DNA of 64,000 nucleotides from Candidatus Dormiibacterota bacterium (GCA_003162415.1 PMOL01000004.1:578474-642473); one strand, 5' to 3'; shown: positions 7,580 to 15,948, numbered from the stretch's first letter. Notes: generated from the sequence alone by a model not told the origin. Numbers and translations: made by a program.

Positions 7580-8137
7580 GTGCCTTCTATGCGCATTCGC
7601 TGGAGCGAGCAGGAGGCGCGCAAGCCATACGCGCGCCCGTTCATGGTCACCTTCACCGGCGACGACGGCAGCGACGTCGGCAGCATCGCCCTGAACGGGG
7701 CTGATCTCCTCTACTACACGCAGTTCCAGACCGCCGTGCTGTCGCTGGCGGGAGAGCTGTTTGTCGACCCGGCGGTCGAATCGTCATCCGACCCTCAGCG
7801 AGCCTGGTTGGACCGCATCGCCGGGCTGATGCCGGCGGTCGGGCTGCTCGGGATCACCCCACGGTCGACGTTCGACGACAAACAGGGACGCGTGTTCCGG
7901 CTGATCATCAACGCCGATGGCGGCCGCGCGGCGATCGTCGATGCGTCCGGGCTCCTCGAGTACCAGGAGCTGCAGGCGGTGCTCGCTCACCAGACTGGCG
8001 GCCTCTTCCGGGACCTCGCGGTCGAGGCGGTCGAAGACCCGGCAGACCGGCGGCGTGCCTGGATCGGAGCGCTGCGCATGCTGATGAGCCGGCCGGATCC
8101 CGACGAGGCGATGAACGAGGCGTGGCACTGGGCGTGA
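7580..8137 (+). CDS. Hypothetical protein within the folate operon
   Basis: Not recognised; 185 residues from GTG 7580, four bases after folD. It has no signal peptide or membrane segment and looks like a soluble alpha/beta protein. Near the start is SEQEARKPYARPFMVTFTGD, later a beta-rich VFRLIINADGGRAAIVDASG, then helices ending in DEAMNEAWHWA. Its stop overlaps the folC start as GTGA. Sitting between folD and folC it may assist folate or one-carbon metabolism, but that rests on position only. Confidence 0.65.
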   Translation: MPSMRIRWSEQEARKPYARPFMVTFTGDDGSDVGSIALNGADLLYYTQFQTAVLSLAGELFVDPAVESSSDPQRAWLDRIAGLMPAVGLLGITPRSTFDDKQGRVFRLIINADGGRAAIVDASGLLEYQELQAVLAHQTGGLFRDLAVEAVEDPADRRRAWIGALRMLMSRPDPDEAMNEAWHWA

Positions 8138-9411
8138 CCCCGACCGCGTATGCACGGGCGGTGGCGGCCCTCGACTCGGTCGCGTGGCGAGGCATCATGC
8201 CCGGGCTCGAACGCACATGCGCGCTTCTCGCAGCGCTCGGCAACCCCCAGGTCGGCCTTCGAGGAGCGCTCGTCGCCGGCACCAACGGGAAGGGATCCGT
8301 GTGCGCCACAGTCGATTCGGCCTGCCGCGCCGCCGGGTACCGGTCGGTTCTCCTCACCAGCCCGCACCTCATCTCGTACTGCGAGCGGATCGTCCGCAAC
8401 GGCTCGCCGATCAGCGAGATGGAGTTCGCGGCGCTCATCTCCCGCGTCTGGGAGGGAGCCGAACCACTGCCGGAGGAGCTGCAGCCGACGGGGTTCGAGG
8501 TCCTGACCGCCGCGGGAATCCTGGCCGCGCGTGAGGCCGATGCCGAGGTGCTCATCTGCGAGGTGGGTCTCGGCGGAAGGCTCGACAGCACCAATGTCCT
8601 CGATCTCGGGGTGGCAGTGGTCACCAATGTCGCGCTCGACCACCAGGACCTGCTCGGCGAAACGATCCCCGAGATAGCGCGCGAGAAGGCGGCGATCATC
8701 AAGCCCGGCAACCGAGCGGTGACCGGCGCGTCCGAGCCCGGGCTCAGCGAGGTTCGAGCGCGAGCTGCCCAGGTCGGTGCCACGCTGACCGTGGTCGGAG
8801 CCGATGTGCCGTTCACCGGCACCTCAGCGGGGATGCGCGGCGTCGTGGTCGACAGCCTGTTCGATGGTCGTCCGATCTCGGTGCACGCGCCGCTGCGCGG
8901 AGCGTTTCAGGTGGCCAACATCGCCACCGCGGTGGCGGTCTGCGACGCGCTGCGCGCGACCGGCTTCGCTGTCGACGCCGGTTCCGTGGCCCGCGGGTGC
9001 GCGACGGTGCGCTGGCCGGGACGCATGGACTGGATCGACGGCGACCCACCGCTGCTGATCGACGGTGCCCACAACCCGGCCGGTATGGCTGCCATGGTTG
9101 CTTCGGCTCGCGAGCTGATCGGCAGCCGGCGTTGCGTCGCGATCTTCGCCGCGATGCGCAACAAGGACGTCGAATCCATGGCCGCCGGGCTCAGTGAGCT
9201 GACTCGCGAGATCGTGGTCACGGCTCCGGCGGTGGAACGGGCAACACCGCCTGCTGACCTCGCCGGACTTTTCGATCCGCGCGCGGAGGTTGCCGCTGAC
9301 GTGAAGACGGCCCTGGACCGCGCCCGCCGGCTGGCGGGACGCGACGGCGTCGTCGTGGTTTGCGGGTCGCTCTACCTCGCCGGCGAGGTGCTGGAGCTAC
9401 TCGGCGTCTGA
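8134..9411 (+). CDS. folC: Folylpolyglutamate/dihydrofolate synthase
   Basis: Mur-ligase family enzyme that adds glutamate to dihydropteroate and to reduced folates with ATP. From GTG 8134 it has 425 residues. The P-loop GTNGKGS (about 49-55) is followed by LTSPHLISYCERI, the conserved folate-binding loop, and by VCEVGLGGRLDSTNV-like sequence with the metal-binding Glu. The C-terminal Mur-type domain begins near WPGRMDWI and contains the conserved DGAHNPAG. GTG 8134 overlaps the preceding stop (GTGA); GTG 8122 is an alternative start four codons earlier. Last gene of the operon; it ends six bases from the convergent trxA stop. Confidence 0.93.
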   Translation: MTPTAYARAVAALDSVAWRGIMPGLERTCALLAALGNPQVGLRGALVAGTNGKGSVCATVDSACRAAGYRSVLLTSPHLISYCERIVRNGSPISEMEFAALISRVWEGAEPLPEELQPTGFEVLTAAGILAAREADAEVLICEVGLGGRLDSTNVLDLGVAVVTNVALDHQDLLGETIPEIAREKAAIIKPGNRAVTGASEPGLSEVRARAAQVGATLTVVGADVPFTGTSAGMRGVVVDSLFDGRPISVHAPLRGAFQVANIATAVAVCDALRATGFAVDAGSVARGCATVRWPGRMDWIDGDPPLLIDGAHNPAGMAAMVASARELIGSRRCVAIFAAMRNKDVESMAAGLSELTREIVVTAPAVERATPPADLAGLFDPRAEVAADVKTALDRARRLAGRDGVVVVCGSLYLAGEVLELLGV

Positions 9412-9416
9412 GTGGT

Positions 9417-9749
9417 TCAGACGGCGGCGAGAACGGCCTGGAGCTTGGCCTCGAGCGACTGCTTCGGCTGGTAGCCGACGATTCGCTCCTCGGCCTTGCC
9501 GCCCTTGAAGATCATCAGGGTCGGAATGCTCATGATCCCGAACATGCCGGGCGTGATCGGGTTGGCATCGACGTCAACCTTGGCGACCTTGACCTGACCG
9601 TCGTACTGGGTTGCGAACTCCTCGACGATCGGGGCGATCATCTTGCAGGGGGTGCACCACGAAGCCCAGAAGTCCACCAGGACGGGCAGCTCCGAGTCCA
9701 GCACTTCTTCTTTGAAGGTGGTGTCGGTAACGGTGACGGGGTGGGACAT
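9417..9749 (-). CDS. trxA: Thioredoxin
   Basis: Cytoplasmic dithiol reductant of 110 residues. The active site is WASWCTPCK, so the usual Gly between the cysteines' Trp and Pro partners is Thr (CTPC instead of CGPC), which tends to shift redox potential slightly. The cis-Pro loop MSIPTLMIFKGG and the helix start VDVDANP are conserved. ATG 9749 follows AGGAG with a six-base spacer; longer in-frame starts lack one. A small FmdB-type gene lies just upstream on the same strand. Confidence 0.93.
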   Translation of the reverse strand: MSHPVTVTDTTFKEEVLDSELPVLVDFWASWCTPCKMIAPIVEEFATQYDGQVKVAKVDVDANPITPGMFGIMSIPTLMIFKGGKAEERIVGYQPKQSLEAKLQAVLAAV

Positions 9750-9790
9750 GTGGGTCTCCTGGTTATGGGGCAGCCGCTGATCCATCGTAC

Positions 9791-10123
9791 TCAACTGGCG
9801 GCGTCAGTCGAAGCGGTTTTCTTTGTGGGGGTTGACGAAGTGTCGGACGCGGGGGTTTTGGTCTCGGGCTTGGACGTGTCCGTCTTGGTGCCGTTGGACG
9901 TGCTCTTCGACTCGCCGCCATCCGAAGTGATCGACGAGGAGGAGGCACCGCGGCTGTCGGTCTTGTAGAAGCCCGAGCCTTTGAAGACGATGCCCGCCGG
10001 GAAGAACTGTCGCGCTGCGGCCGCACCGCACTTCGGGCAGGGAGCGCCGGGGTCGTCGCGCATGGATTGCCAGACCTCGAATTCAGTCGAGCATGTCGGG
10101 CAGCGATATCCGTACGTTGGCAA
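9791..10123 (-). CDS. FmdB-family zinc-ribbon protein
   Basis: The N-terminal 40 residues are a classic FmdB/CxxC_CxxC_SSSS zinc ribbon: PTYGYRCPTCSTEFE, then CPKCG, then the aromatic turn FKGSGFYKTD. The remaining 60 residues are a low-complexity Ser/Thr/Lys tail typical of actinobacterial and chloroflexal relatives. Family function is poorly known; FmdB was first proposed as a regulator of formamidase. The start is TTG 10123, since no ATG or GTG fits the conserved MPTYGY beginning. It ends 42 bases before the trxA start and may share its transcript. Confidence 0.8.
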   Translation of the reverse strand: MPTYGYRCPTCSTEFEVWQSMRDDPGAPCPKCGAAAARQFFPAGIVFKGSGFYKTDSRGASSSSITSDGGESKSTSNGTKTDTSKPETKTPASDTSSTPTKKTASTDAAS

Positions 10124-10209
10124 TCAATGGTTCCCTGTTCGCGGTTGAACGCTTCAACTCTACCCGTTGGCGGCCTCGGCTCAAACACGCCGCGGTCACA
10201 GCCGCACGA

Positions 10210-11490
10210 TCACACCTCGAAAAGGACCAGCCCCGTCGGTACCTTCGGATAGAAGTACGTCGACTTCTGGGGCATCATCTCGCCAGCATCGGCCACCGCG
10301 ATCACGTCCCCGGGGCTCACCGGCGACACCCCGAAGGCGAGGATCGCTTCCCCGCTTCGCACCGCCGCGTCCAGTCCGTCCGGGTCACGCGTGTAGGCCA
10401 GCGCACCGCCGCTGATCATCTCGCGGGTCACGCCGGCCGGTTCGAGCACCTCGGCTTCGAGTACCGCCACGTCGAGCCGGTCACGCGGCGACCCACCGGC
10501 GCGCCGTGGCCGCCGGAGCACCGCGGCACCGTCGTGGGCGACCACGGCAAACGCGTGGTGGCTGTCCCGCATCGATGACGCCTCGGCGAGCGCGGCCCGG
10601 CCATCCGCCGCCGGTACCGTCTCGTAGACATCGTCGAGGCGTGCCCAGAGATCATCGAGGCTGAACGCGATGCCGGGTCCGGGTCGTACCAGCCGATGGG
10701 TCGGCAGGATCGTGATCCCGGGATCGTCCGCCGCCGCGAGGTAGACGAGTGCGTGCTCGAACGGGGCGTCCGGGGGTGCATCAGGCTCAGCCGCTCTCCT
10801 CTGGGCCGCATAGGCCGCAGCCGTCTCGTAGCGGTGATGGCCGTCGGCGACGTAGAGCCCTGCGCCGCGAAGGGCGCCGGCGATCGCCGCGACCTCCTGT
10901 GGGCCGGCAACCCGCCAGAGCAGCAACTTCTCCGAGGCGATCTCTCCGTCGATACGTCCTCCGAGCAACGCGTCGCCGGTCGCAAGACCCTCCAGGGCTT
11001 CGGCGATACCGCCGGCGTTGGCCCAGACAGCGAAGACCGGGCTCGTCTGTGCCCGGGTGGCGCGCATCAGCGCGAGCCGGTCTGCCTTGGGACCCCGCAT
11101 GGTGCGCTCGTGCGGACGGAGATCGGACGACTCCCATGGGGTCGCGGCCACCGTTGCGAGCAGGCCCCGCCGGCGCCGCTGCGTTCCATCAGGGTGCTGA
11201 AAGTGATGATCGACGACGTAGTAGCTTGGAGGCTGATCTCGCACCAGGACGCCGAGGTCGCGCCAGGACGCCAGAAACGATGACGCGCGCGTGTAGCGGT
11301 CGTCGACTCCTTCGACATCCTCGGGGTATGAGATTCCGTAGTCGATGCGAACGACGTTGCGCAGGTCGCGACCGTACAGCTCCTCTCGCTGCGCATCGGT
11401 GATCACGTCGTATGGCGGCGCGAGCACGCCGCCGAGCTTCACGTGCTCAGGGTTGTAGCGAGTGCCCAGGAAGGGCTCTACGGTGGCCAT
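10210..11490 (-). CDS. DUF1015 family protein
   Basis: Uncharacterised family, 426 residues. Recognised from the N-terminal LAPPYDVIT, the central LYVADGHHRYETA (about 215-227) with a paired His motif, and the C-terminal PKSTYFYPKVPTGLV-like segment. No membrane segments. DUF1015 genes lie beside serA in many Terrabacteria, and here it is the third gene after an aminotransferase and serA, 37 bases downstream. A role linked to serine or phosphoserine metabolism is inferred from that conserved neighbourhood; some authors propose a kinase-like activity, which this sequence alone cannot test. Confidence 0.8.
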   Translation of the reverse strand: MATVEPFLGTRYNPEHVKLGGVLAPPYDVITDAQREELYGRDLRNVVRIDYGISYPEDVEGVDDRYTRASSFLASWRDLGVLVRDQPPSYYVVDHHFQHPDGTQRRRRGLLATVAATPWESSDLRPHERTMRGPKADRLALMRATRAQTSPVFAVWANAGGIAEALEGLATGDALLGGRIDGEIASEKLLLWRVAGPQEVAAIAGALRGAGLYVADGHHRYETAAAYAAQRRAAEPDAPPDAPFEHALVYLAAADDPGITILPTHRLVRPGPGIAFSLDDLWARLDDVYETVPAADGRAALAEASSMRDSHHAFAVVAHDGAAVLRRPRRAGGSPRDRLDVAVLEAEVLEPAGVTREMISGGALAYTRDPDGLDAAVRSGEAILAFGVSPVSPGDVIAVADAGEMMPQKSTYFYPKVPTGLVLFEV

Positions 11491-11527
11491 GCGTATGCTG
11501 CCGTCCGCGGGACGGAGCGTCAGGCCT

Positions 11528-13144
11528 TCAGAGCCGGACCTGGCGGAGCTGATCGAGCATGGCGGTCTCGCGCACTTGATCGAGGAGCTCGGGGCCGACG
11601 GGATCGTCGATCTCCATCAGCATGACCGCGTGGCCGCGTGGCCGGTCCCGCCCCAGTTCGATGCCCGCGATGTTGATGTCGTTGCGCGCCAGCAGCGTCG
11701 AGATGGCCGCGATCACCCCGGGTCGATCCTGATGGGTCACCACCAGGAATGTGCCCGCGGGCTGCATGTCGACGCGAAAGTCATTGATGCGCGTGATCCG
11801 GGGGCCGTCGTCGAACTGCGTGCCGGCGATGCTGAGCGTCTGCTCGCCGACGACCTCCACGAGCAAGGAGCCCTCCGGGTCGACGCTGCGGGTGGTGTGG
11901 CGCTCATCGACGTCCACGCCCATCGACGTGGCCACGACCTTCGCATTGACCGGGTTGACGCGCGTCTCGGTGAAATGCGCGAAGAGGCCACGCAAAACGT
12001 GCGCGGTGATGATCGATGTGTCGATGCCGGCTAGCTCGCCCGAGTAGCTGCAGACGATGTGGCGCAACTTGCGTCCGTCCAGCTGGGCCGCGAGCGATCC
12101 GATCCTCTCTGCGAGGACGAGATATGGCTGCAAGCGAGCCAGCTCCTCGGGCAGCACGGTGGGCGCGTTGACCGCGTAGCGCGGTGTGCCGCCGGCCAGG
12201 TACTCGACGATCTGATCGGCGACGTCGAAGGCGACGTTCACCTGTGCCTCGCGAGTGCTCGCGCCGAGGTGCGGCGTCACCACCACCTTGTCGACGTGGA
12301 GCAGGGGGTTCGCAGGGTCGGGCGGCTCCCTGGTGAAGACGTCGACAGCCGCGCCGGCGATGTGACCGTCGCGGATCGCATCGGCGAGCGCCTGCTCGTC
12401 GATGATCCCGCCACGTGCGACGTTGATCAGCCGTGCGCCCTTGCGCATCCGCTTGAGCTCGGCCACGCCGATCACCCCACGAGTCGCATCGGTAAGCGGG
12501 ACATGGACGGTCAGGAAGTCTGTTTCGGTCAGCAATGTCTCGAAGTCACAGAGCTCCACGCCGAGCTGGAGCGCGCGTTCGGCGGTGACCAGCGGGTCGT
12601 GCGCGAGCACGCGCATGCGCAGGCCCTCGCGGGCGATGCGAGCGACTTCGGAGCCGATCTTGCCGAGCCCGAGCACCCCGAGCGTCTTCTCGCGGAGCTC
12701 GATTCCCATGAACCTCGAGCGCTCCCAGAGACCTGCATGCAGCGAGCGGTCGGCTGCTGGCAGGTTGCGGGCCAGCGCCAGCATCATGGCGATCACGTGC
12801 TCGGTGGCGGCGATCGTGTTGCCGGTTGGCGCATTGAGGACCAGGACCCCGTGCCGGGTCGCCGCCTCGATATCGATGTTGTCGACGCCGACACCGGCGC
12901 GTCCGACCACGCGGAGCCTGGGGGCTGCGGCGAACACCTCGGCGGTGACCTTGGTCTCACTGCGAACCACGAGCGCGTCGTAATCGGCGATACGTTCGCG
13001 CAGCGCGCTCGGCTCGAGCCCCGTGATCACGTCAACCTCGCCCGCCGCGCGCAGGCGTGCGACGCCGTCCTCGGCGATCGGGTCGGCCACGAGGATCCGC
13101 GTCACCGTGCCGGTCGCGGTGGGCGGCGCCGCCGTGATGCTCAC
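11528..13144 (-). CDS. serA: D-3-phosphoglycerate dehydrogenase
   Basis: First step of serine synthesis: oxidises 3-phosphoglycerate to 3-phosphohydroxypyruvate with NAD. From GTG 13144 it has 538 residues, the long type. Visible are the 2-hydroxyacid dehydrogenase body with VGRAGVGVDNIDIEAA, the nucleotide loop LGLGKIGSEVARIA, the catalytic Arg/Glu/His region (NVARGGIIDE, then PHLGASTREAQ), an intervening ASB domain, and a C-terminal ACT domain (DRPGVIAAISTLLARNDINI) that normally binds serine for feedback inhibition. GTG 13144 overlaps the aminotransferase stop as GTGA. The frame continues upstream but that part is antisense-like shadow inside the previous gene. Confidence 0.95.
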   Translation of the reverse strand: MSITAAPPTATGTVTRILVADPIAEDGVARLRAAGEVDVITGLEPSALRERIADYDALVVRSETKVTAEVFAAAPRLRVVGRAGVGVDNIDIEAATRHGVLVLNAPTGNTIAATEHVIAMMLALARNLPAADRSLHAGLWERSRFMGIELREKTLGVLGLGKIGSEVARIAREGLRMRVLAHDPLVTAERALQLGVELCDFETLLTETDFLTVHVPLTDATRGVIGVAELKRMRKGARLINVARGGIIDEQALADAIRDGHIAGAAVDVFTREPPDPANPLLHVDKVVVTPHLGASTREAQVNVAFDVADQIVEYLAGGTPRYAVNAPTVLPEELARLQPYLVLAERIGSLAAQLDGRKLRHIVCSYSGELAGIDTSIITAHVLRGLFAHFTETRVNPVNAKVVATSMGVDVDERHTTRSVDPEGSLLVEVVGEQTLSIAGTQFDDGPRITRINDFRVDMQPAGTFLVVTHQDRPGVIAAISTLLARNDINIAGIELGRDRPRGHAVMLMEIDDPVGPELLDQVRETAMLDQLRQVRL

Positions 13145-14319
13145 CCGACTGAGACGGGTTCCGCCGGCGCGAGCGTTCCGCGTGCCTCGGTCTGCGCAGC
13201 CGCGACGGCAAGCCCGCCACGCGTCCGCAGCCCGGTATCGATCAGTCCCGCCTCGAGCAGCGCGAGGATCGTGTACGCGTCGGCATCGTCGATGAAGCCG
13301 AGGTGGCCGATCCGGAAGATCTTTCCCTGCAGCGACTCCTGACCACCGGCCAGCACGAGGCTGTGCTCGGTCCGCAACGTCGTGAGCAGATTCTTCAGCG
13401 CCTCGGGTGTGTCCGCGGGGCTGTGCACCGCGGTGACCGTGTCGCTGCGATGGCCCTGGGCGGCAAGCAGCTTCATGCCCATCGCCTCGACCCCGGCACG
13501 GATCATCCTGCCGACGCGGGCGTGGCGGGCCCAGACATTGTCGATGCCCTCTTCGTGCAGCATGGCCAGGCCTTCCTGGAGCGCGAACATCACCGAGATC
13601 GCCGGCGTCGTGGCTGTCTGCTTCTTCTCCTGCGCCTTCTGCTCGCGTCCGAAATCGAGGTAGAAGCGCGGGCACCTGGCCGTCGCTGCGCGCTCGAATG
13701 CCGCCGCGCCGACCGCGACCATGGCGATGCCGGGAGGGGCCATCCAGCCTTTCTGCGAGCCGGTGACCAGGACATCGATGCCAAGAGCGTCAGTCTCGAG
13801 TGGGAGGCAACCGGCACCGCTCACGCTGTCGACCGCGAGCATCTTGCCGCGGCTCTTGACGACACCGGAGATCGCCGCGAGGTCGTTGATCACCCCTGTC
13901 GAGGTCTCGTTGTGGGTCACGAACACGGTGGTGATCTCGGGGTGCTCGGCGAGTGTGCGCTCGACGTCCTCGGGATCGATCGGCTCACCGAGGGGCACGG
14001 TGAGGCGCACCACGTCGGCGCCGTAGGTGTCACCGATCTTCGCCCAGCGCTCGCCGAACGAGCCCATGACGCAGAAGAGCGCCTGCTCGCCGGGACTGAG
14101 GAGGTTCACGGCGGCGGCCTCGAGCCCGCCGGTGCCACTGCACGGGTACAGGAGGATGTCGTTGTCGGTGCGCAGCGCCCAGCGCAGGCCACTGATGACG
14201 TCATCCATCACCGCGGCGAACTCCGGGCCGCGGTGGTTGATCATGGGACGGCTCGCGGAGCGGACCACGCGAGCGGGGAGCGGGGTCGGACCGGGAACGC
14301 GGAGTTGTGGTTCACCCAT
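13141..14319 (-). CDS. Class V aminotransferase (serine/phosphoserine-pyruvate type)
   Basis: PLP enzyme of 392 residues resembling alanine-glyoxylate/serine-pyruvate aminotransferases. Motifs are VPGPTPLPARV at the start, the HRGPEF loop, PCSGTGGLEAA for cofactor phosphate, VDSVSGAGCLPL, and TGSQKGWMAPPG with the PLP lysine. As the first gene of an operon with serA, and with no serC in view, it probably supplies the transamination step of serine synthesis, as proposed for similar gene pairs in Thermotogae and Chloroflexi; glyoxylate or alanine could be the real partner. ATG 14319 has TAGACT seven bases upstream and no Shine-Dalgarno. Confidence 0.87.
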   Translation of the reverse strand: MGEPQLRVPGPTPLPARVVRSASRPMINHRGPEFAAVMDDVISGLRWALRTDNDILLYPCSGTGGLEAAAVNLLSPGEQALFCVMGSFGERWAKIGDTYGADVVRLTVPLGEPIDPEDVERTLAEHPEITTVFVTHNETSTGVINDLAAISGVVKSRGKMLAVDSVSGAGCLPLETDALGIDVLVTGSQKGWMAPPGIAMVAVGAAAFERAATARCPRFYLDFGREQKAQEKKQTATTPAISVMFALQEGLAMLHEEGIDNVWARHARVGRMIRAGVEAMGMKLLAAQGHRSDTVTAVHSPADTPEALKNLLTTLRTEHSLVLAGGQESLQGKIFRIGHLGFIDDADAYTILALLEAGLIDTGLRTRGGLAVAAAQTEARGTLAPAEPVSVG

Positions 14320-14332
14320 GCGCCGAAGTCTA
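14320..14332 (-). promoter_or_regulatory. Leaderless-type -10 element of the serine operon
   Basis: On the minus strand TAGACT (14332-14327) is followed by seven bases and ATG 14319. The expected transcript would begin at the start codon itself. Confidence 0.55.
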
Positions 14333-14509
14333 CTGAAGGCCGGGTTCGACACCGCCCGAGAGCGCCCCACGCGTGGTGTCAGCCCCTTCGGTGACGTGGT
14401 GCTAGCGCCATTGCGGCGGGGACGTCGCTGAATACGGTTGACCGATGGGACAGGCCGCGACGAGCCCGACCGAGATACGCGCTCGCCGTCCTGGAGCAGC
14501 GGCCGTCGT

Positions 14510-14863
14510 CTAGACGCGACCGCCGAAGAACACCTGCGTCTCGACCAGCCGGCCGTCGCGAACGGTGATGTACTCGGTGTTGCGGTAGCGCTCGCCCGTC
14601 GTCAACTGATACTCGTAGAGCAGAAAGACGTCGTCGTCGCCTGACGGGACGAGCGCAAGGACTTCCGACGTGGCGAAACGATTCGCTGTGGGGAAGCAGC
14701 GTTCGAGATAGGTCGCCTTGTCGATGTGGTCGTCCTGCGGGCTGGTGAAGGTGAAGTCGTCGGCAAGCAGGCGCGAGGCGGTCTCGATGTCCTGCCCGTG
14801 GTATGCGTCCAACGACGCGCGGACGGTCTCGGTGTTCGACAGGCGCGAGTTCTCCGTGCTCAC
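14510..14863 (-). CDS. SnoaL/NTF2-like protein
   Basis: Cytoplasmic protein of 117 residues with the cone-shaped NTF2-like fold signature: TVRASLDAYHGQDIETASRL, LADDFTFTSP, then strands ending VRDGRLVETQVFFGGRV. Members include isomerases, cyclases and simple ligand-binding proteins, so a reaction cannot be named. GTG 14863 overlaps the stop of the amidase-like gene (GTGA), so the two are co-translated, although there is no obvious functional link. The 190 bases downstream, to the serine operon's start, hold no gene I can support. Confidence 0.75.
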   Translation of the reverse strand: MSTENSRLSNTETVRASLDAYHGQDIETASRLLADDFTFTSPQDDHIDKATYLERCFPTANRFATSEVLALVPSGDDDVFLLYEYQLTTGERYRNTEYITVRDGRLVETQVFFGGRV

Positions 14864-15900
14864 AGGGGGATATCGTCGTACACCGAACCGCTTCGCTGAT
14901 ATGGCTGCTCAGGTCGTACGTCCGTTCTCACGCGACGGCGTCGCCGTCGCCGGCGAATCGCCGCTCGTCGCACCCACATGACTCCGCCGGCGAGCCGCAT
15001 CACGAGTGCGATGATCACCACGAGCACGCGCGCAACCGCATCGCGGAAGAGCAGCACGAGTCCGACGCCGCCGATGGCGGCAAGCCATGCGATCACGGGG
15101 CCGAGCTGGAACCCGTTGGTCCCCGGCAGTGCTGCCGACGCGGGGGCGAGCGATCCCTCGGCCAGCGAACCCGAGTGGCTGCGCCACGCGCGAATGGCAT
15201 CGCGCCTCGCGATGATCGCCGGCAGGTACGCCTCGACGCCGTCGCGCACGCCGATGGCCACCTCCTGACGGAACGTCGCGGTGGCCATCAGTGCGGCGTC
15301 GTTCCGGTTGCTGAGATATCCCATATCGACGGTCGCGACCGGCGCGGGGCTACGAACCCAGGCTGCATCGCCGAACACCACACCGGCACCGGGCACACCG
15401 TCAATGCTGATCTGAGCGGTGAGCGCATCACTCAGCGTCTGAGCGAAAGCGGCGCTCCCGTGGTTCGGATAGAGCACCAGCGACGCATCCGTCGCCGGAT
15501 TGGCCGACGTGGCCGCATGGATGCTCACCACGAGTGCCGCGCGATGCGTGGTCGAGATCTTTTGGCGAGTTGACGCTGACAGGTAGACGTCGGTGTTGCG
15601 GGTCATGACCACGTCGACCAGGTCCGAGCGCAGCAATGACGCAAGCCGCCTGCCCACGTCGAGATCAACGTCCTTCTCCAGGAGACCGTTGGTTCCGATG
15701 GCCCCGGGATCGAAGGGGGTGCCCGGATGTGCCGTGGTTGGCTGGCCGCCGGCGCCCGGGTCGACAGTGATGACAATCGCCGCCGGCGCCTTCGACGCCG
15801 CAGCGAGGGCATGGGGCGTCGGGCCGAGGACACCCGCGACGATCGCGGCGACCGGGGCAAGGGCAAGGACGTGGAGAGGACGAGCCCGGTGATGGCGCAT
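14860..15900 (-). CDS. Amidase_3-like protein with degenerate active site
   Basis: Resembles N-acetylmuramoyl-L-alanine amidases (AmiC/CwlC fold), 346 residues. A signal peptide covers about 1-34. The first motif is VDPGAGG with Ala50 where the zinc-binding His of DPGHGG belongs; the zinc Glu (LLEKDVDL, E75) and second His (SIHAATS, H128) remain; the catalytic Glu of the last motif is Asp (VDMGYLSN, D192). Loss of one ligand and the catalytic acid suggests a non-catalytic binder or regulator of wall hydrolysis. Two hydrophobic segments (about 265-310) and an Arg-rich tail follow, so it may be held in the membrane. It is divergent from the sigma-factor gene and co-translated with the NTF2-like gene. 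Confidence 0.75.
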   Translation of the reverse strand: MRHHRARPLHVLALAPVAAIVAGVLGPTPHALAAASKAPAAIVITVDPGAGGQPTTAHPGTPFDPGAIGTNGLLEKDVDLDVGRRLASLLRSDLVDVVMTRNTDVYLSASTRQKISTTHRAALVVSIHAATSANPATDASLVLYPNHGSAAFAQTLSDALTAQISIDGVPGAGVVFGDAAWVRSPAPVATVDMGYLSNRNDAALMATATFRQEVAIGVRDGVEAYLPAIIARRDAIRAWRSHSGSLAEGSLAPASAALPGTNGFQLGPVIAWLAAIGGVGLVLLFRDAVARVLVVIIALVMRLAGGVMWVRRAAIRRRRRRRRVRTDVRPEQPYQRSGSVYDDIPL

Positions 15901-15914
15901 GCGCCTGCGGCCCA

Positions 15915-15921
15915 GTATAGG
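15915..15921. promoter_or_regulatory. Shared -10 for divergent amidase-like and sigma genes
   Basis: The bases AGTATAGG read as TATACT on the minus strand (15920-15915) and as TATAGG on the plus strand (15916-15921). The first serves the amidase-like gene with a short leader. The second ends six bases before GTG 15928. Confidence 0.45.
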
Positions 15922-15927
15922 TGTGGC

Positions 15928-15948
15928 GTGTCAGCAAAACCGCAATGA
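15928..15948 (+). CDS. Six-codon leader ORF ahead of the sigma factor
   Basis: GTG TCA GCA AAA CCG CAA TGA encodes a hexapeptide. TATAGG ends six bases before the GTG, so a leaderless transcript would start on it. The TGA overlaps ATG 15945 of the sigma gene as ATGA. This is a candidate coupling ORF; translation is not proven. Confidence 0.35.
   Translation: MSAKPQ

Noticed and set aside
13145-13675. Continuation of the serA frame upstream, giving a 715-residue reading
   Set aside because: It lies wholly inside the aminotransferase gene in another frame. The GTG at 13144 gives a normal-length SerA with a GTGA overlap.
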